Of a stretch of DNA of 64,000 nt, positions 33,507 to 41,660 are shown piece after piece. Under the pieces are notes generated by a model. The model saw only the letters and a list, made by a program, of their open reading frames with translations. It made no database searches and was not told the origin of the DNA. The stretch's first letter is position 1, and each line of letters begins with the position of its first letter. The position numbers were made by a program, and so were the translations under genes. The DNA is from Myxococcota bacterium (GTDB lineage Bacteria > Myxococcota > B64-G9). The stretch lies in assembly GCA_022710975.1 (NCBI GenBank), contig JAKLGA010000004.1:62001-126000 (forward strand), in the 5' to 3' direction.

Positions 33507-34934
33507 CTACGGGCTGGGCCGGTCGCTGATGCGCTGCGCCAGCGTCCAGGGGTAGATGTCCGCCCGCTCGTAGACAGGGTTCCAGATGGCGTGGCCGGAG
33601 TCCGCGTAGTCCGCGGGATCGAACAGGAAGAGGTCCTGGACCGCGTCACAGCGGGTGGCCAGGTTGGCGTCCAGGGCCGGGGTGGCGTTGGCCGAGTCGT
33701 AGTCGACCGTGGTGTCCGCGGTGCCGTGGAACCCCCAGATGGGGAAGTCCCGCAGATCGCACAGGTGACGGCCGTCGGCCTCGGGCACCGGGGGGTAGTC
33801 GGGCGCCGGGCCCCAGCGGTTGTACAGGCTGGTGTCCGAGCAGATCGGCACGAAGGCCGAGATCCTCTCCCGGTTGCGGATCACCAGCGACCAGCCGCGG
33901 ATGCCCCCGCCGCTCAGCCCGGTCACGATCACCCGATCCGCGTCCACGCGGAAGTCCTCCAGCAGCTGCAGGAACATGCGCTCCATGCGGTCGATCTGGA
34001 ACCAGCAGTCGCCCGAGCTCACCCCCGGGGCCCGGCAGTGGGGCGAGATCACGATCGCCCCGAAGCTCCCGGCGAAGGCGGCGTCGCTGGCCAGGTGCCG
34101 GCTCAGGCCCTCGGGGTTGGCGTGCATGGCGTCGTAGGCCGGGGTCAGGATCATGCCCCCGATGCCGTGGTAGGCGAAGACGATGGGCCAGGTGGCGGAC
34201 CGATCGTCGTTGTAGCCGGCGGGCAGGAACAGCCCGTAGTGGTAGTCCGGGTGGGGCTGGGGGCGCTGGGCGATCAGCGGGCAAGCCTGGGGCGCGTCGG
34301 GCCCGTCGCTGGGGCGGCCCCAGGCCTCCAGCGAGCGCAGGGCGCAGCGACCCTCGTCCAGGCACACGAAGCGCAGCCGCTCGGCGGGCAGCGGCGGATC
34401 CAGCTCCAGGGTCACGGCCACCTGGTCGGGCGGGTGGCCCGCGAAACGGCCGCCGGGCAGGTCCTGCCAGCAGCCGTCCCAGTGCTGCAGGGCGAAGGCG
34501 GCTGGCGCGCCGCCGACGCCGTCCGCGCCCAGGGCGGCCTCGACCCGCTCCAGCGCGTGGAAGCCGCCGAGCCGCACCTCCACGAACGCCCCGGAGCGGT
34601 CGCTCCAGTCGGACTGCCAGGCCGTGGCCGGATCCCCGTCCACGATCCGCGCGTGGCCGTGCTGGACTGGATCCGCGTCGCGCACCGTGGAGGCCCGGGT
34701 CTCCCGGCCGGCGCAGACCTCCACCGGCTCCTCCGCTCCGTCGTCGGCGCCCCCGTCCCAATCGTCGGCGCCTCCGTCCCAATCGTCGGCCCCTCCGTCC
34801 CCGTCCTCGAAGGACCCATCCGCGTCCCCGCCGCCGTCGGCCGGGCCGGCGATCGTGCCCGCCCCGCAACCGGGGCAGGTCAGCAGGACGAGGAGCGGGA
34901 ACCAGGACCAGGAGGAGCGGCGCGCGTGGCCCAT
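33507..34934 (-). CDS. Secreted esterase/alpha-beta hydrolase with a discoidin-like domain
   Basis: A 475-residue exported protein. ATG 34934 begins a signal with cysteines (LLTCPGC) that could be lipidated. An Asp/Gly-rich linker with the tandem unit GGADDWD follows, then an F5/8 type C-like (discoidin) domain ending in the RSLEAWG strand, and a C-terminal alpha/beta hydrolase of the PHB-depolymerase/esterase type. The nucleophile elbow is TGLSGGG (Ser about 339), with Asp in GFHGTADTT (about 405) and His in DSGHAIW (about 448). The discoidin part probably binds polysaccharide, so hydrolysis of a surface or plant polymer ester is plausible; substrate is unknown. Confidence 0.75.
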   Translation of the reverse strand: MGHARRSSWSWFPLLVLLTCPGCGAGTIAGPADGGGDADGSFEDGDGGADDWDGGADDWDGGADDGAEEPVEVCAGRETRASTVRDADPVQHGHARIVDGDPATAWQSDWSDRSGAFVEVRLGGFHALERVEAALGADGVGGAPAAFALQHWDGCWQDLPGGRFAGHPPDQVAVTLELDPPLPAERLRFVCLDEGRCALRSLEAWGRPSDGPDAPQACPLIAQRPQPHPDYHYGLFLPAGYNDDRSATWPIVFAYHGIGGMILTPAYDAMHANPEGLSRHLASDAAFAGSFGAIVISPHCRAPGVSSGDCWFQIDRMERMFLQLLEDFRVDADRVIVTGLSGGGIRGWSLVIRNRERISAFVPICSDTSLYNRWGPAPDYPPVPEADGRHLCDLRDFPIWGFHGTADTTVDYDSANATPALDANLATRCDAVQDLFLFDPADYADSGHAIWNPVYERADIYPWTLAQRISDRPSP

Positions 34935-34953
34935 GGGCCGACCTGTCACGGCG

Positions 34954-36486
34954 TCACTTGGCCACGCGCTCCAGCCACCTGACCATCAGGAGCATGGTCA
35001 GCATGGACAGCGTGCACGCGACCACGAACACGGTCCAGGTCAACCAGATGGGCACGGACTCGTAGAGGATGGCGCCGATGAAGAGCAGCTGGTTGCCGAC
35101 GGCGGTGGCGCCGAGCCAGCCGCCCTGCATCACGCCCTGGTACTGCGGCGGCGCCACCTTGGAGACGAACGAGATGCCGAGGGGGCTGATGAAGAGCTCG
35201 GCCACGGTCAGGATGAAGTAGGTCCCGATCAGCAGGAACGGCGTCACCCGGGCGGTGTCGGCCAGCCCGCCCACGGCGTCCACCTCCGCCTTCGACGGCA
35301 GACCCAGCGAGCCGAGGGTCATCACCAGGTAAGCGCTGGCGGCGATGCCCATCCCGAGGGCGATCTTCCTGGGGGTCGAGGGCTCCCGGCCCCTGGCCCG
35401 CAGCCAGCCGAACAGGCCCATGATGATCGGGGTCAGCAGCACGATGAACAGCGGGTTGATGGACTGGAAGATCTCCGCACCCTGGATGGTGAACAGGCCG
35501 AGATCGATGTGGATCGCGGAGAGGTCCGTGAAGTCCTTGGCGAAGTAGGTCAGGGTCAGGCCGTTCTGGTGGAACGAGAACCAGAAGAAGATGACGATCC
35601 CGAACACGGCGAACAGCGCGTACAGCCGCTGGCGGATCTCCCGGCTCTCCATCTCCACCGCGGCCCCGCCGGCGGCGGCCTTGGCCTTCTTGGGGGCCGG
35701 GTTCGGGAAGCTCTTCTTCTTGGCGAGGTAGATGCCCAGGGAGATGAGCATCGCCAGCACCGAGATCCCGAAGGCGTAGTGGAACCCCTGGGCGAACACG
35801 TCGAGGTAGCTCGCGGCGAAGGCCGAGAGGTCCGTCGGCGGCGTGGCCGACACCTGGGAGGCCAGCTCGGAGAGCCGCCGCGCCGCGTCGGGGGTGATGG
35901 TGCCGTCGAGGTGGGCGTGGCACAGCTCCGGCAGGCTGGAGTGGTACGCCAGGCCGTGCCGGGCGAGCCAGGCGTTGCGCATGCCGACGGCGGCGATGGG
36001 CGAGAACAGCGCGCCCACGTTGATGAACATGTAGAACAGCGAGAACCCGGAGTCGCGCATCTTGGCGTAGGTCTCGTTGTCGTACATCTGCCCGACCAGC
36101 GCCTGCAGGTTGCCCTTGAACAGGCCGTTGCCGAAGGCGATGGTGAACAGCCCCAGGCAGGTCAGGACCAGGAACAGGGTGGGGTTCGGCGAGGGGGTCG
36201 GGGTCGGCAGCGCGACCAGGACATAGCCCACGGCCATGATCACCAGGCCGACCAGGATCGTACCCTTGTACCCGCGGGTGCGGTCCGCGATCAGGCCGCC
36301 GACGAAGGCCAGGATGTAGATCGAGAAGTAGAAGACGGAGTAGATGATGCCGGCGTGGGTCCCGCTCAGCCCGAACTTGGCCTGCAGGAACAGGACCAGG
36401 ATCGCCATCATGGTGTAGAAGCCGAAGCGCTCGCCCATGTTGGCCAGGGCCGCGGACAGCAGTCCTTTGGGGTGGTTCTTGAACAT
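34954..36486 (-). CDS. POT/PTR-family peptide transporter
   Basis: A 510-residue inner-membrane protein with the proton-dependent oligopeptide transporter signature at the N-terminus (GERFGFYTMMAI, the ExxERF motif) and at FYFSIYILAFVGGLIADRTRG. About 12-14 membrane helices are spaced across the protein, with a charged cytoplasmic loop rich in Lys (KKKSFPNPAPKKAKA) in the middle. Members import di- or tripeptides using the proton gradient. It stands as a single minus-strand gene between the esterase and the divergent small Cys-rich gene at 36695. Confidence 0.85.
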   Translation of the reverse strand: MFKNHPKGLLSAALANMGERFGFYTMMAILVLFLQAKFGLSGTHAGIIYSVFYFSIYILAFVGGLIADRTRGYKGTILVGLVIMAVGYVLVALPTPTPSPNPTLFLVLTCLGLFTIAFGNGLFKGNLQALVGQMYDNETYAKMRDSGFSLFYMFINVGALFSPIAAVGMRNAWLARHGLAYHSSLPELCHAHLDGTITPDAARRLSELASQVSATPPTDLSAFAASYLDVFAQGFHYAFGISVLAMLISLGIYLAKKKSFPNPAPKKAKAAAGGAAVEMESREIRQRLYALFAVFGIVIFFWFSFHQNGLTLTYFAKDFTDLSAIHIDLGLFTIQGAEIFQSINPLFIVLLTPIIMGLFGWLRARGREPSTPRKIALGMGIAASAYLVMTLGSLGLPSKAEVDAVGGLADTARVTPFLLIGTYFILTVAELFISPLGISFVSKVAPPQYQGVMQGGWLGATAVGNQLLFIGAILYESVPIWLTWTVFVVACTLSMLTMLLMVRWLERVAK

Positions 36487-36694
36487 GCTCGGGCTCTCCT
36501 CCTTGCTCCAGCCGCCGCGATGACAGGGACCCGCGGTCGCGAAAACAGAAGCATTGAGTCCGAGCCCGTGTCAATGACAACCGTGTTGCTCCGCGAGGCC
36601 CGGCCACAACCCGGGAGCCGAAGTCGCCCCTTGCAATCGAGGCCTGATGGAGTAGGCTCAGGGCGTCTGTCACCAACCCAAGCAGGAGGGAACC

Positions 36695-37087
36695 ATGATC
36701 CGCGTCGTCACGATCCTCAGCGTCGCTTGCGCCCTGGTCGGTGTGCTGTTCCTGGCCACGAGCTCCTCGGCCGTGCCGATGGAGAGCCCGCGCTTCGTGG
36801 CCGTGTCCACGGTGGACGGGATCCTGGTGGCGGCCAAGAGCTGCTCCACGAGCTCGGACTGCCCCCACAGCAAGTGCAGCGGCGGCCAGTGCGGCGGCTG
36901 CTCGACCACCTCGGACTGCGGCTTCGGCCAGTGCAGCGGCGGCAAGTGCGGCGCCTGCTCGACCACCTCCGACTGCAAGGGCTGGGGCTCCTGCTCGGGC
37001 GGCCAGTGCGGCTCCTGCTCGACCAGCTCGGACTGCGGTTCGTGGGGCTCCTGCTCGAGCGGTCGCTGCGAGAAGACCCCCTACTGA
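36695..37087 (+). CDS. Small secreted protein with four Cys-rich repeats
   Basis: A 130-residue exported protein; ATG 36695 follows AGGAGGGAACC. After a signal peptide (LVGVLFLATSSSA) come four tandem units of about 19-20 residues, each with the pattern C-S-T-(S/T)-S-D-C...C-S-(G/S)-G-(Q/K/R)-C, that is four cysteines per unit. The repeat copies are nearly identical at the DNA level, pointing to recent duplication. Each unit is probably disulfide-bonded. Function is unknown: toxin-like, matrix or adhesion roles are all possible. Confidence 0.65.
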   Translation: MIRVVTILSVACALVGVLFLATSSSAVPMESPRFVAVSTVDGILVAAKSCSTSSDCPHSKCSGGQCGGCSTTSDCGFGQCSGGKCGACSTTSDCKGWGSCSGGQCGSCSTSSDCGSWGSCSSGRCEKTPY

Positions 37088-37120
37088 CGGTCCCCCCTCG
37101 TCCCCTGGACCGCCCCTCGC

Positions 37121-38143
37121 TCAGCGGCCGTAGCTGTTCAGCTCGATGAAGGCCCGGCCGGTGGCGGCGCCGCTGACCACGGCCGCGCCTTCCCAGTACC
37201 TGGGCAGGCTGCTCCACAGCTCCTGGTCCTCGAGGACCGGCGTGAGCAGCAGGTCCTGGTCCTTGATCCTCAGGCTCCACTGGCGCGGGTAGGCGCAGCC
37301 GGAGTGCGGGCTCCGCCACGAGCCCACGGGGGTGATCGAGACCTCCTCGGGCCCCAGGCGGAGGGTGTGCCCGTCCGCGGCGGTGTAGCTCCCCCCGCGG
37401 AGCTTCTCCTCGCCGTGGACGCGCATGCGGAAGGCCATGATCTCGCGGTCGTCGTCGAGCTGGATCCCGAACCAGTCCCAGCTCTGCTCGAACACGTTGC
37501 CCATGTCGCCCCACTGGTGATCGAACCAGGCGCTGCCGGTCACCGGGAGCTCCTGGCCGGCGATGCGCAGGCCGCCGCGGGCGTCCATGCGCTCGCGCGA
37601 GTAGTAGTGGGTGGAGCCGCCGAAGGGGTAGTCGATGTAGCCGCGGTCGTGCTGCAGGACCGGGGCCTTGCGCGCCGCGAGCGCCAGCTCGAGCTGGTAG
37701 TCGTCCACCTGGCCGTGCAGGCTGTCGCGGCCGTCCGCGCCCCGGGCCCACAGACCGGCGTGGGACAGGTCGATGGCCCGGGCGGGGGGCTGCTCCGCCT
37801 TCAGCCCCCGCTCGATCCGGAAGTGGAAGCTGCTGTCCTGGACGTCGGTCAGGGCGTGGTGGGTCACCTGGAGCGTGGTGCCGAGCAGCCGCACCTCGAA
37901 GAACACCAGCTCGAAGCCGAACCAGCGCTCGGCGCCGGTCCGCAGGTGGCCGGTCCAGTACCACCACTCGATCCGGGCCTGGTGGGCGCCGTCGTCGCGG
38001 GGGAGCACGACCCGGGCGTCGCTGCGCGCTGGGGCGGCCTCGGCGCCTGCTCGCTCGCCCTGGCCGCTCCCGGGCGAGATGGCCGCGGCCACGCTGCGGA
38101 GGATGGAGGCCAGGGCCCGGCGGATGGAGAATGGGTGCCGCAT
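37121..38143 (-). CDS. AttH/CrtC-like lipocalin-fold protein
   Basis: A 340-residue protein. ATG 38143 gives a basic, hydrophobic N-terminus (SIRRALASILRSVAAAIS), perhaps a signal. The body has the AttH/hydroxyneurosporene-dehydratase (CrtC) pattern: EWWYWTGHL, FGFELVFFEV, SHAGLW, GSAWFDHQWG and later GSYTAADG and SPHSGCAYPRQWSL. Family members are carotenoid 1,2-hydratases or lipid-binding lipocalin-like proteins; the absence of other carotenoid genes makes the second more likely. It is convergent with the small Cys-rich gene. Confidence 0.7.
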   Translation of the reverse strand: MRHPFSIRRALASILRSVAAAISPGSGQGERAGAEAAPARSDARVVLPRDDGAHQARIEWWYWTGHLRTGAERWFGFELVFFEVRLLGTTLQVTHHALTDVQDSSFHFRIERGLKAEQPPARAIDLSHAGLWARGADGRDSLHGQVDDYQLELALAARKAPVLQHDRGYIDYPFGGSTHYYSRERMDARGGLRIAGQELPVTGSAWFDHQWGDMGNVFEQSWDWFGIQLDDDREIMAFRMRVHGEEKLRGGSYTAADGHTLRLGPEEVSITPVGSWRSPHSGCAYPRQWSLRIKDQDLLLTPVLEDQELWSSLPRYWEGAAVVSGAATGRAFIELNSYGR

Positions 38144-38275
38144 CTGGTGGCCCTCTTCTAACCCGAAGCCGCTGCCCGGCACAACCTCCGGGCGGCGGAC
38201 CGCGCCCGCACCGGAAACGCTTGCCACGCGGGGGCGGGGCGGGCTCTACTCTCCTGGGCGCAGAGGGCCAGCGGC

Positions 38276-38806
38276 ATGGAAGACACGGAGCGGCAGAGTT
38301 TCCTGTCCCTGTTGCTCTCCCACCACCCGGTGGAGCAGTGGCACCTGTGCTACCGCGTCCGGCTGGCGGGCAGGCAGTGGGCCCTGTGCGCCCGCTGCCT
38401 GGGGATCTACCCGGCCCTGGCGGTGACCCTGCTCCTCGGTCAGCTCGGCGGGCCCTGGCCCGCCTGGGCCGAGTGGGCGGTGCTCATGGTCCCCCCGCTC
38501 CCGGCCCTGGTGGACTGGGCGACCACGGCCGTCGAGCGCAAGCCCGAGCGCCCGAACTGGTTCCGCCTGGTCACCGGCCTCGGCATGGGGGTGGGCATCG
38601 GCGGGGCCTTCCACGTCAACTCGTACGCGCTGCTCAGCGAGCCGGTGGTCGCGCAGTTCGCCTACATCGTGTTGACCGTCTTCCTGGTGCGCCTGGTGGG
38701 GTTCCTCCGCTTCGGGATCGAGAAGCGCAGGCGGGTCAAGGCGCGCCTGGCCAGCCGGCCGACCCTGGAGGAGTACATCCGCGACAACTTCCGGCCCGGG
38801 GAGTGA
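38276..38806 (+). CDS. DUF2085-like membrane protein
   Basis: A 176-residue inner-membrane protein. Near the N-terminus it carries the DUF2085 pattern, with HxxxQWHLC and then WALCARCLGIYPAL; the spaced cysteines may bind metal or form a redox site. Three or four membrane helices follow and the C-terminal tail is basic (GIEKRRRVKARLASRP). Function of the family is unknown. It is a single plus-strand gene between two minus-strand genes. Confidence 0.65.
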   Translation: MEDTERQSFLSLLLSHHPVEQWHLCYRVRLAGRQWALCARCLGIYPALAVTLLLGQLGGPWPAWAEWAVLMVPPLPALVDWATTAVERKPERPNWFRLVTGLGMGVGIGGAFHVNSYALLSEPVVAQFAYIVLTVFLVRLVGFLRFGIEKRRRVKARLASRPTLEEYIRDNFRPGE

Positions 38807-38849
38807 GCGGAGCCGCTGCTGGCTGATGTCGGGCCGGCGCCCCGCGGGT

Positions 38850-40007
38850 TCACTCGCACGGGTAGGGCGTGCTGACCGAGGCCACGCGGGCGGGCCGGCC
38901 GAGTCCCTGCTCCGGCCCGGCCAGGAGCTCCGCGCTCCCGTCCGCGTGGATCGCATAGAGCGCGGGCCCGGGTCCCTCCACGGTCGCGTACAGCAGGCCG
39001 GCGGCGTCCGTGTCCAGGCCCCGCAGGACCGCGCCCGGCGAGGAGATGCCCTGCGCCGCGAGGGTCACGGCCCCGGCCGCGTCGATCCGGTGGATCCGGC
39101 CGGTGCTCGTGTCGGGATCGATGCCTCCGACGTAGACCTGGTCGCTGGCGAGCACGGTGAGCCCGTAGGGCGAGTTCAGCCCCTCCTCCGGGCCCGCGAG
39201 CGTGCAGCTCGTGCCGTCCGCCGCGATGCGGATCACGCTCTCGGTCACGAAAGGGTCCGTCAGGTAGACGTTGCCGCGGCGATCCAGGTCGATCTCGCCG
39301 ACGCCGTGGCCGGCGGGGATGGCCCACCAGGCGGTCAGCGATACCTCGCCCGCCGGTCGCCTGTAGATCGCGTCGTCGTAGGCGACGAACAGCGTGCCCA
39401 GGTGATCGAACGCCAGCGCGATGTTGCCGCCGTTCTTGCCGGCCGGCATGGGCAGGGTGCGCACCAGGTTGCCGCTGGCGTCGAGCTCGCGGATCTCGAA
39501 GACCGGCACCCACCAGTCGCTCACCGAGACCAGGAGGTTCCCGGTCAGCGGATCGAGCACCAGGTCGCTCATGCCGGTGACGCCCTCGGCCTGGGGGAGC
39601 ACGGTCCGGACCACGTCGCCCGCGGGCGAGAGCTGGAGGATGAAGTCCGTGCCCTCCGAGGCCATGGAGGGGGCGTCCAGGAGCAGCAGGTCGCCGAGCG
39701 CGAAGCCGGTCCAGCCGGCCGTCAGGCAGGCGTGCGCGGGGGGCGCCCCGCCGAGCGGCGGGCAGCGCTCGACCGGCGTGTCGTCGCCTCCGCTGTCCGC
39801 GCCGCCGTCGTCTCCAGTGTCGGCGTCGTCGCCTGCGTCGCTGGCGCCCTCGTCCTCGCCGGCGTCCCCGTCGTCCCCGGCATCGCTGGCATCGCCGCCG
39901 TCGCCGCCGTCGTGCTCCGCCCCGTCCGGGTCGCTGCCGATGGAGCCGTCACAGGAGAGAGCCCAGAAGGACAGGGCGCACAGGATCAGCAACCACCTGG
40001 TAGGCAT
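38850..40007 (-). CDS. Lipoprotein with NHL/SMP-30-like beta-propeller
   Basis: A 385-residue exported protein. ATG 40007 starts a lipoprotein signal (ALSFWALSC). A long acidic linker made of repeated DGGD/DAGDD/DTGDD units follows, then a beta-propeller with repeated blades of the type GVTGMSDLVLDPLTGNLLVS, VGEIDLDRRGNVYLTD and RGLDTDAAGLLYATV, the pattern of NHL/SMP-30-type propellers. Cysteines in SCTLAG and YPCE may pair. Ligand binding or enzymatic activity cannot be told. The linker probably keeps the propeller away from the membrane. Confidence 0.7.
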   Translation of the reverse strand: MPTRWLLILCALSFWALSCDGSIGSDPDGAEHDGGDGGDASDAGDDGDAGEDEGASDAGDDADTGDDGGADSGGDDTPVERCPPLGGAPPAHACLTAGWTGFALGDLLLLDAPSMASEGTDFILQLSPAGDVVRTVLPQAEGVTGMSDLVLDPLTGNLLVSVSDWWVPVFEIRELDASGNLVRTLPMPAGKNGGNIALAFDHLGTLFVAYDDAIYRRPAGEVSLTAWWAIPAGHGVGEIDLDRRGNVYLTDPFVTESVIRIAADGTSCTLAGPEEGLNSPYGLTVLASDQVYVGGIDPDTSTGRIHRIDAAGAVTLAAQGISSPGAVLRGLDTDAAGLLYATVEGPGPALYAIHADGSAELLAGPEQGLGRPARVASVSTPYPCE

Positions 40008-40052
40008 TTGCTCCCTCCGTGCCCGCATCCTACCAGCCGATTCCACGCCCGG

Positions 40053-41660
40053 CTACTTCGCCGGGATCTCGAACGCCAGGGGCGGGGAGTCGGGCAGGTG
40101 GTTCACGTGGGGCGAGCCCTGGAAGCGCGCGGTGTACCTGCCCGGCGGGAGCGCGTGGTCCTTGCGGAGATCCACCCGGGCCTCGAGCACCTGGCCGGGC
40201 GCGAGCTCGACGAAGTCCTCGGGCTGGGGCATGGGGCCGGCCTGCTTCACGCCCGTGCGCAGGGCCGAGGCCCCCTGGCTGTCGCGCACGTCCAGGTGGA
40301 ACCGGTCGCGCTGCTCGAACGGGGTGAACACCGTGCACACCCGCTTCGCCCCGGCGCCTTTGTTCCGCAGGCGGAAGAGGATCTCCACCGGGCCCTCGGC
40401 CGCGAACGAGCCGGCCGCGACCAGGCTCACCTCCAGCCCGGACTCGGTGAAGGGCACGCTGTCGGGGTTGCTCGGCATGGGCACGACGTTCGGCGCGGGG
40501 CCGGGCTCGGGCATGGGCTCCTCCGGGCGCGCCCCCCGGGCCGTGAGCAGCAGGGTGCCCCGGGGCCAGGGGGAGCTGGTCAGCAGCCAGCGGTCGTGCG
40601 GGCGCGTCCCCTCGCGGGCCGGGGGCTCGGCGGTCACCCACAGGTGGCCGGCGGGATCCACGGCCTGGCTCACGGGCTCGAGCGCCTGGCCCTGCGGATC
40701 CAGGAGCGTCTCCTGGCGCCAGGCGCCGTCGTAGCGCCACAGCGTGGGGGCCAGCCGCTCCGGCCCGTCCTCCACGTAGATCCGGGCCCACAGCCCCCCG
40801 CCGGGCGCGGAGTCGGCCGCGTGCACCTCGAGCGCCCGCCGCGGCAGGGCCGGCCCGGTCGCCACCGCGCCGCCCTCGAGATCCACGAGCAGCGGCAGGA
40901 GCTCCGAGCAGGTTCGGAGATCGTCCCGCTTCACCAGCACCAGGGCGCGCGCCCCCTGCAGCAGCACCGCCTCGGGGTGCAGCTCCTTGCCCAGCGGGAT
41001 GCGCCGGGGAGCCTTGCGGCCCAGGTCGTACAGGGCTAGCTCGGCCGGCTCCTCCCGGCTGCAGCCCGACAGCGCCACCGCGAGCCGGCCCTCGCCCGGG
41101 TCCGCGTCCAGGGCCGCGGGGATCAGCCGCTGGCAGGCCGGTCCGAGCGCGGGCGAGAGCCCGGGCACGGCGTGGGCCTGGGACGGGAACCGGAGCCGCC
41201 CACCCCGCCACCACACCTGGCGCTCGCTGAGCTTGCCCACCGGCACCTCGGCCAGCGCGGCCCAGGGCTTCCCCTTCACCAGCCACAGCAGCGAGGCGCG
41301 CTCGTGCGGGCGCGGGAGCCGCTCGAGTCGGTTGCCGCGCAGCGCGGCGACCCGCTCCTCGCCCTGGCTCCAGCCGAACACCACGGGCCCGTCGCCGCGG
41401 GCCTCGGCGCGCCAGGCGCGCTCGAACCCGGGCAGCTTCGAGGTGGTGAGCTTGCCGACGCCGCTCTCCCGCCAGCGGAACAGGGTGGGCTCCTGGCCCG
41501 ACAGGACCAGCCACACCCCTTCCGCGCCCCGGCCGACCTGCAGCTCGGCCTCGGCCCGGGCGACCACCCTGAGCGGCGCACCTTCCTGCGCCCCCGCCGG
41601 CGGTCCGACCAGGAGCAGGCCGGCCAGGATCGGCCAGACCGGCAGGGCGTGGCGGGGCAT
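40053..41660 (-). CDS. Secreted protein with propeller-like and Ig-like parts
   Basis: A 535-residue exported protein. ATG 41660 overlaps the stop of the serine hydrolase gene by one base, so the two are coupled. A signal peptide ends PAGA-QE. The first 350 residues have short repeated beta-strand blades with Trp (VWLVLSGQ, LWLVKGKPWAAL, LWVTAEPP), and the C-terminal part is a beta-sandwich (VSLVAAGSFAAEGPVEILFRLRN, RFHLDVRDSQG, PPGRYTARFQGSPHV) like intracellular proteinase-inhibitor or Ig domains. No enzyme motif is visible. It may bind the hydrolase or its substrate. Confidence 0.55.
   Translation of the reverse strand: MPRHALPVWPILAGLLLVGPPAGAQEGAPLRVVARAEAELQVGRGAEGVWLVLSGQEPTLFRWRESGVGKLTTSKLPGFERAWRAEARGDGPVVFGWSQGEERVAALRGNRLERLPRPHERASLLWLVKGKPWAALAEVPVGKLSERQVWWRGGRLRFPSQAHAVPGLSPALGPACQRLIPAALDADPGEGRLAVALSGCSREEPAELALYDLGRKAPRRIPLGKELHPEAVLLQGARALVLVKRDDLRTCSELLPLLVDLEGGAVATGPALPRRALEVHAADSAPGGGLWARIYVEDGPERLAPTLWRYDGAWRQETLLDPQGQALEPVSQAVDPAGHLWVTAEPPAREGTRPHDRWLLTSSPWPRGTLLLTARGARPEEPMPEPGPAPNVVPMPSNPDSVPFTESGLEVSLVAAGSFAAEGPVEILFRLRNKGAGAKRVCTVFTPFEQRDRFHLDVRDSQGASALRTGVKQAGPMPQPEDFVELAPGQVLEARVDLRKDHALPPGRYTARFQGSPHVNHLPDSPPLAFEIPAK

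Noticed and set aside
34624-37149. An 841-codon plus-strand ORF across the esterase and transporter genes
   Set aside because: Low-complexity composition and no motifs; it crosses several well-supported genes on the other strand.
38826-41039. A 737-codon plus-strand ORF opposite the propeller lipoprotein
   Set aside because: Antisense artefact of high GC; the minus-strand gene has a lipobox, linker and repeated blades.
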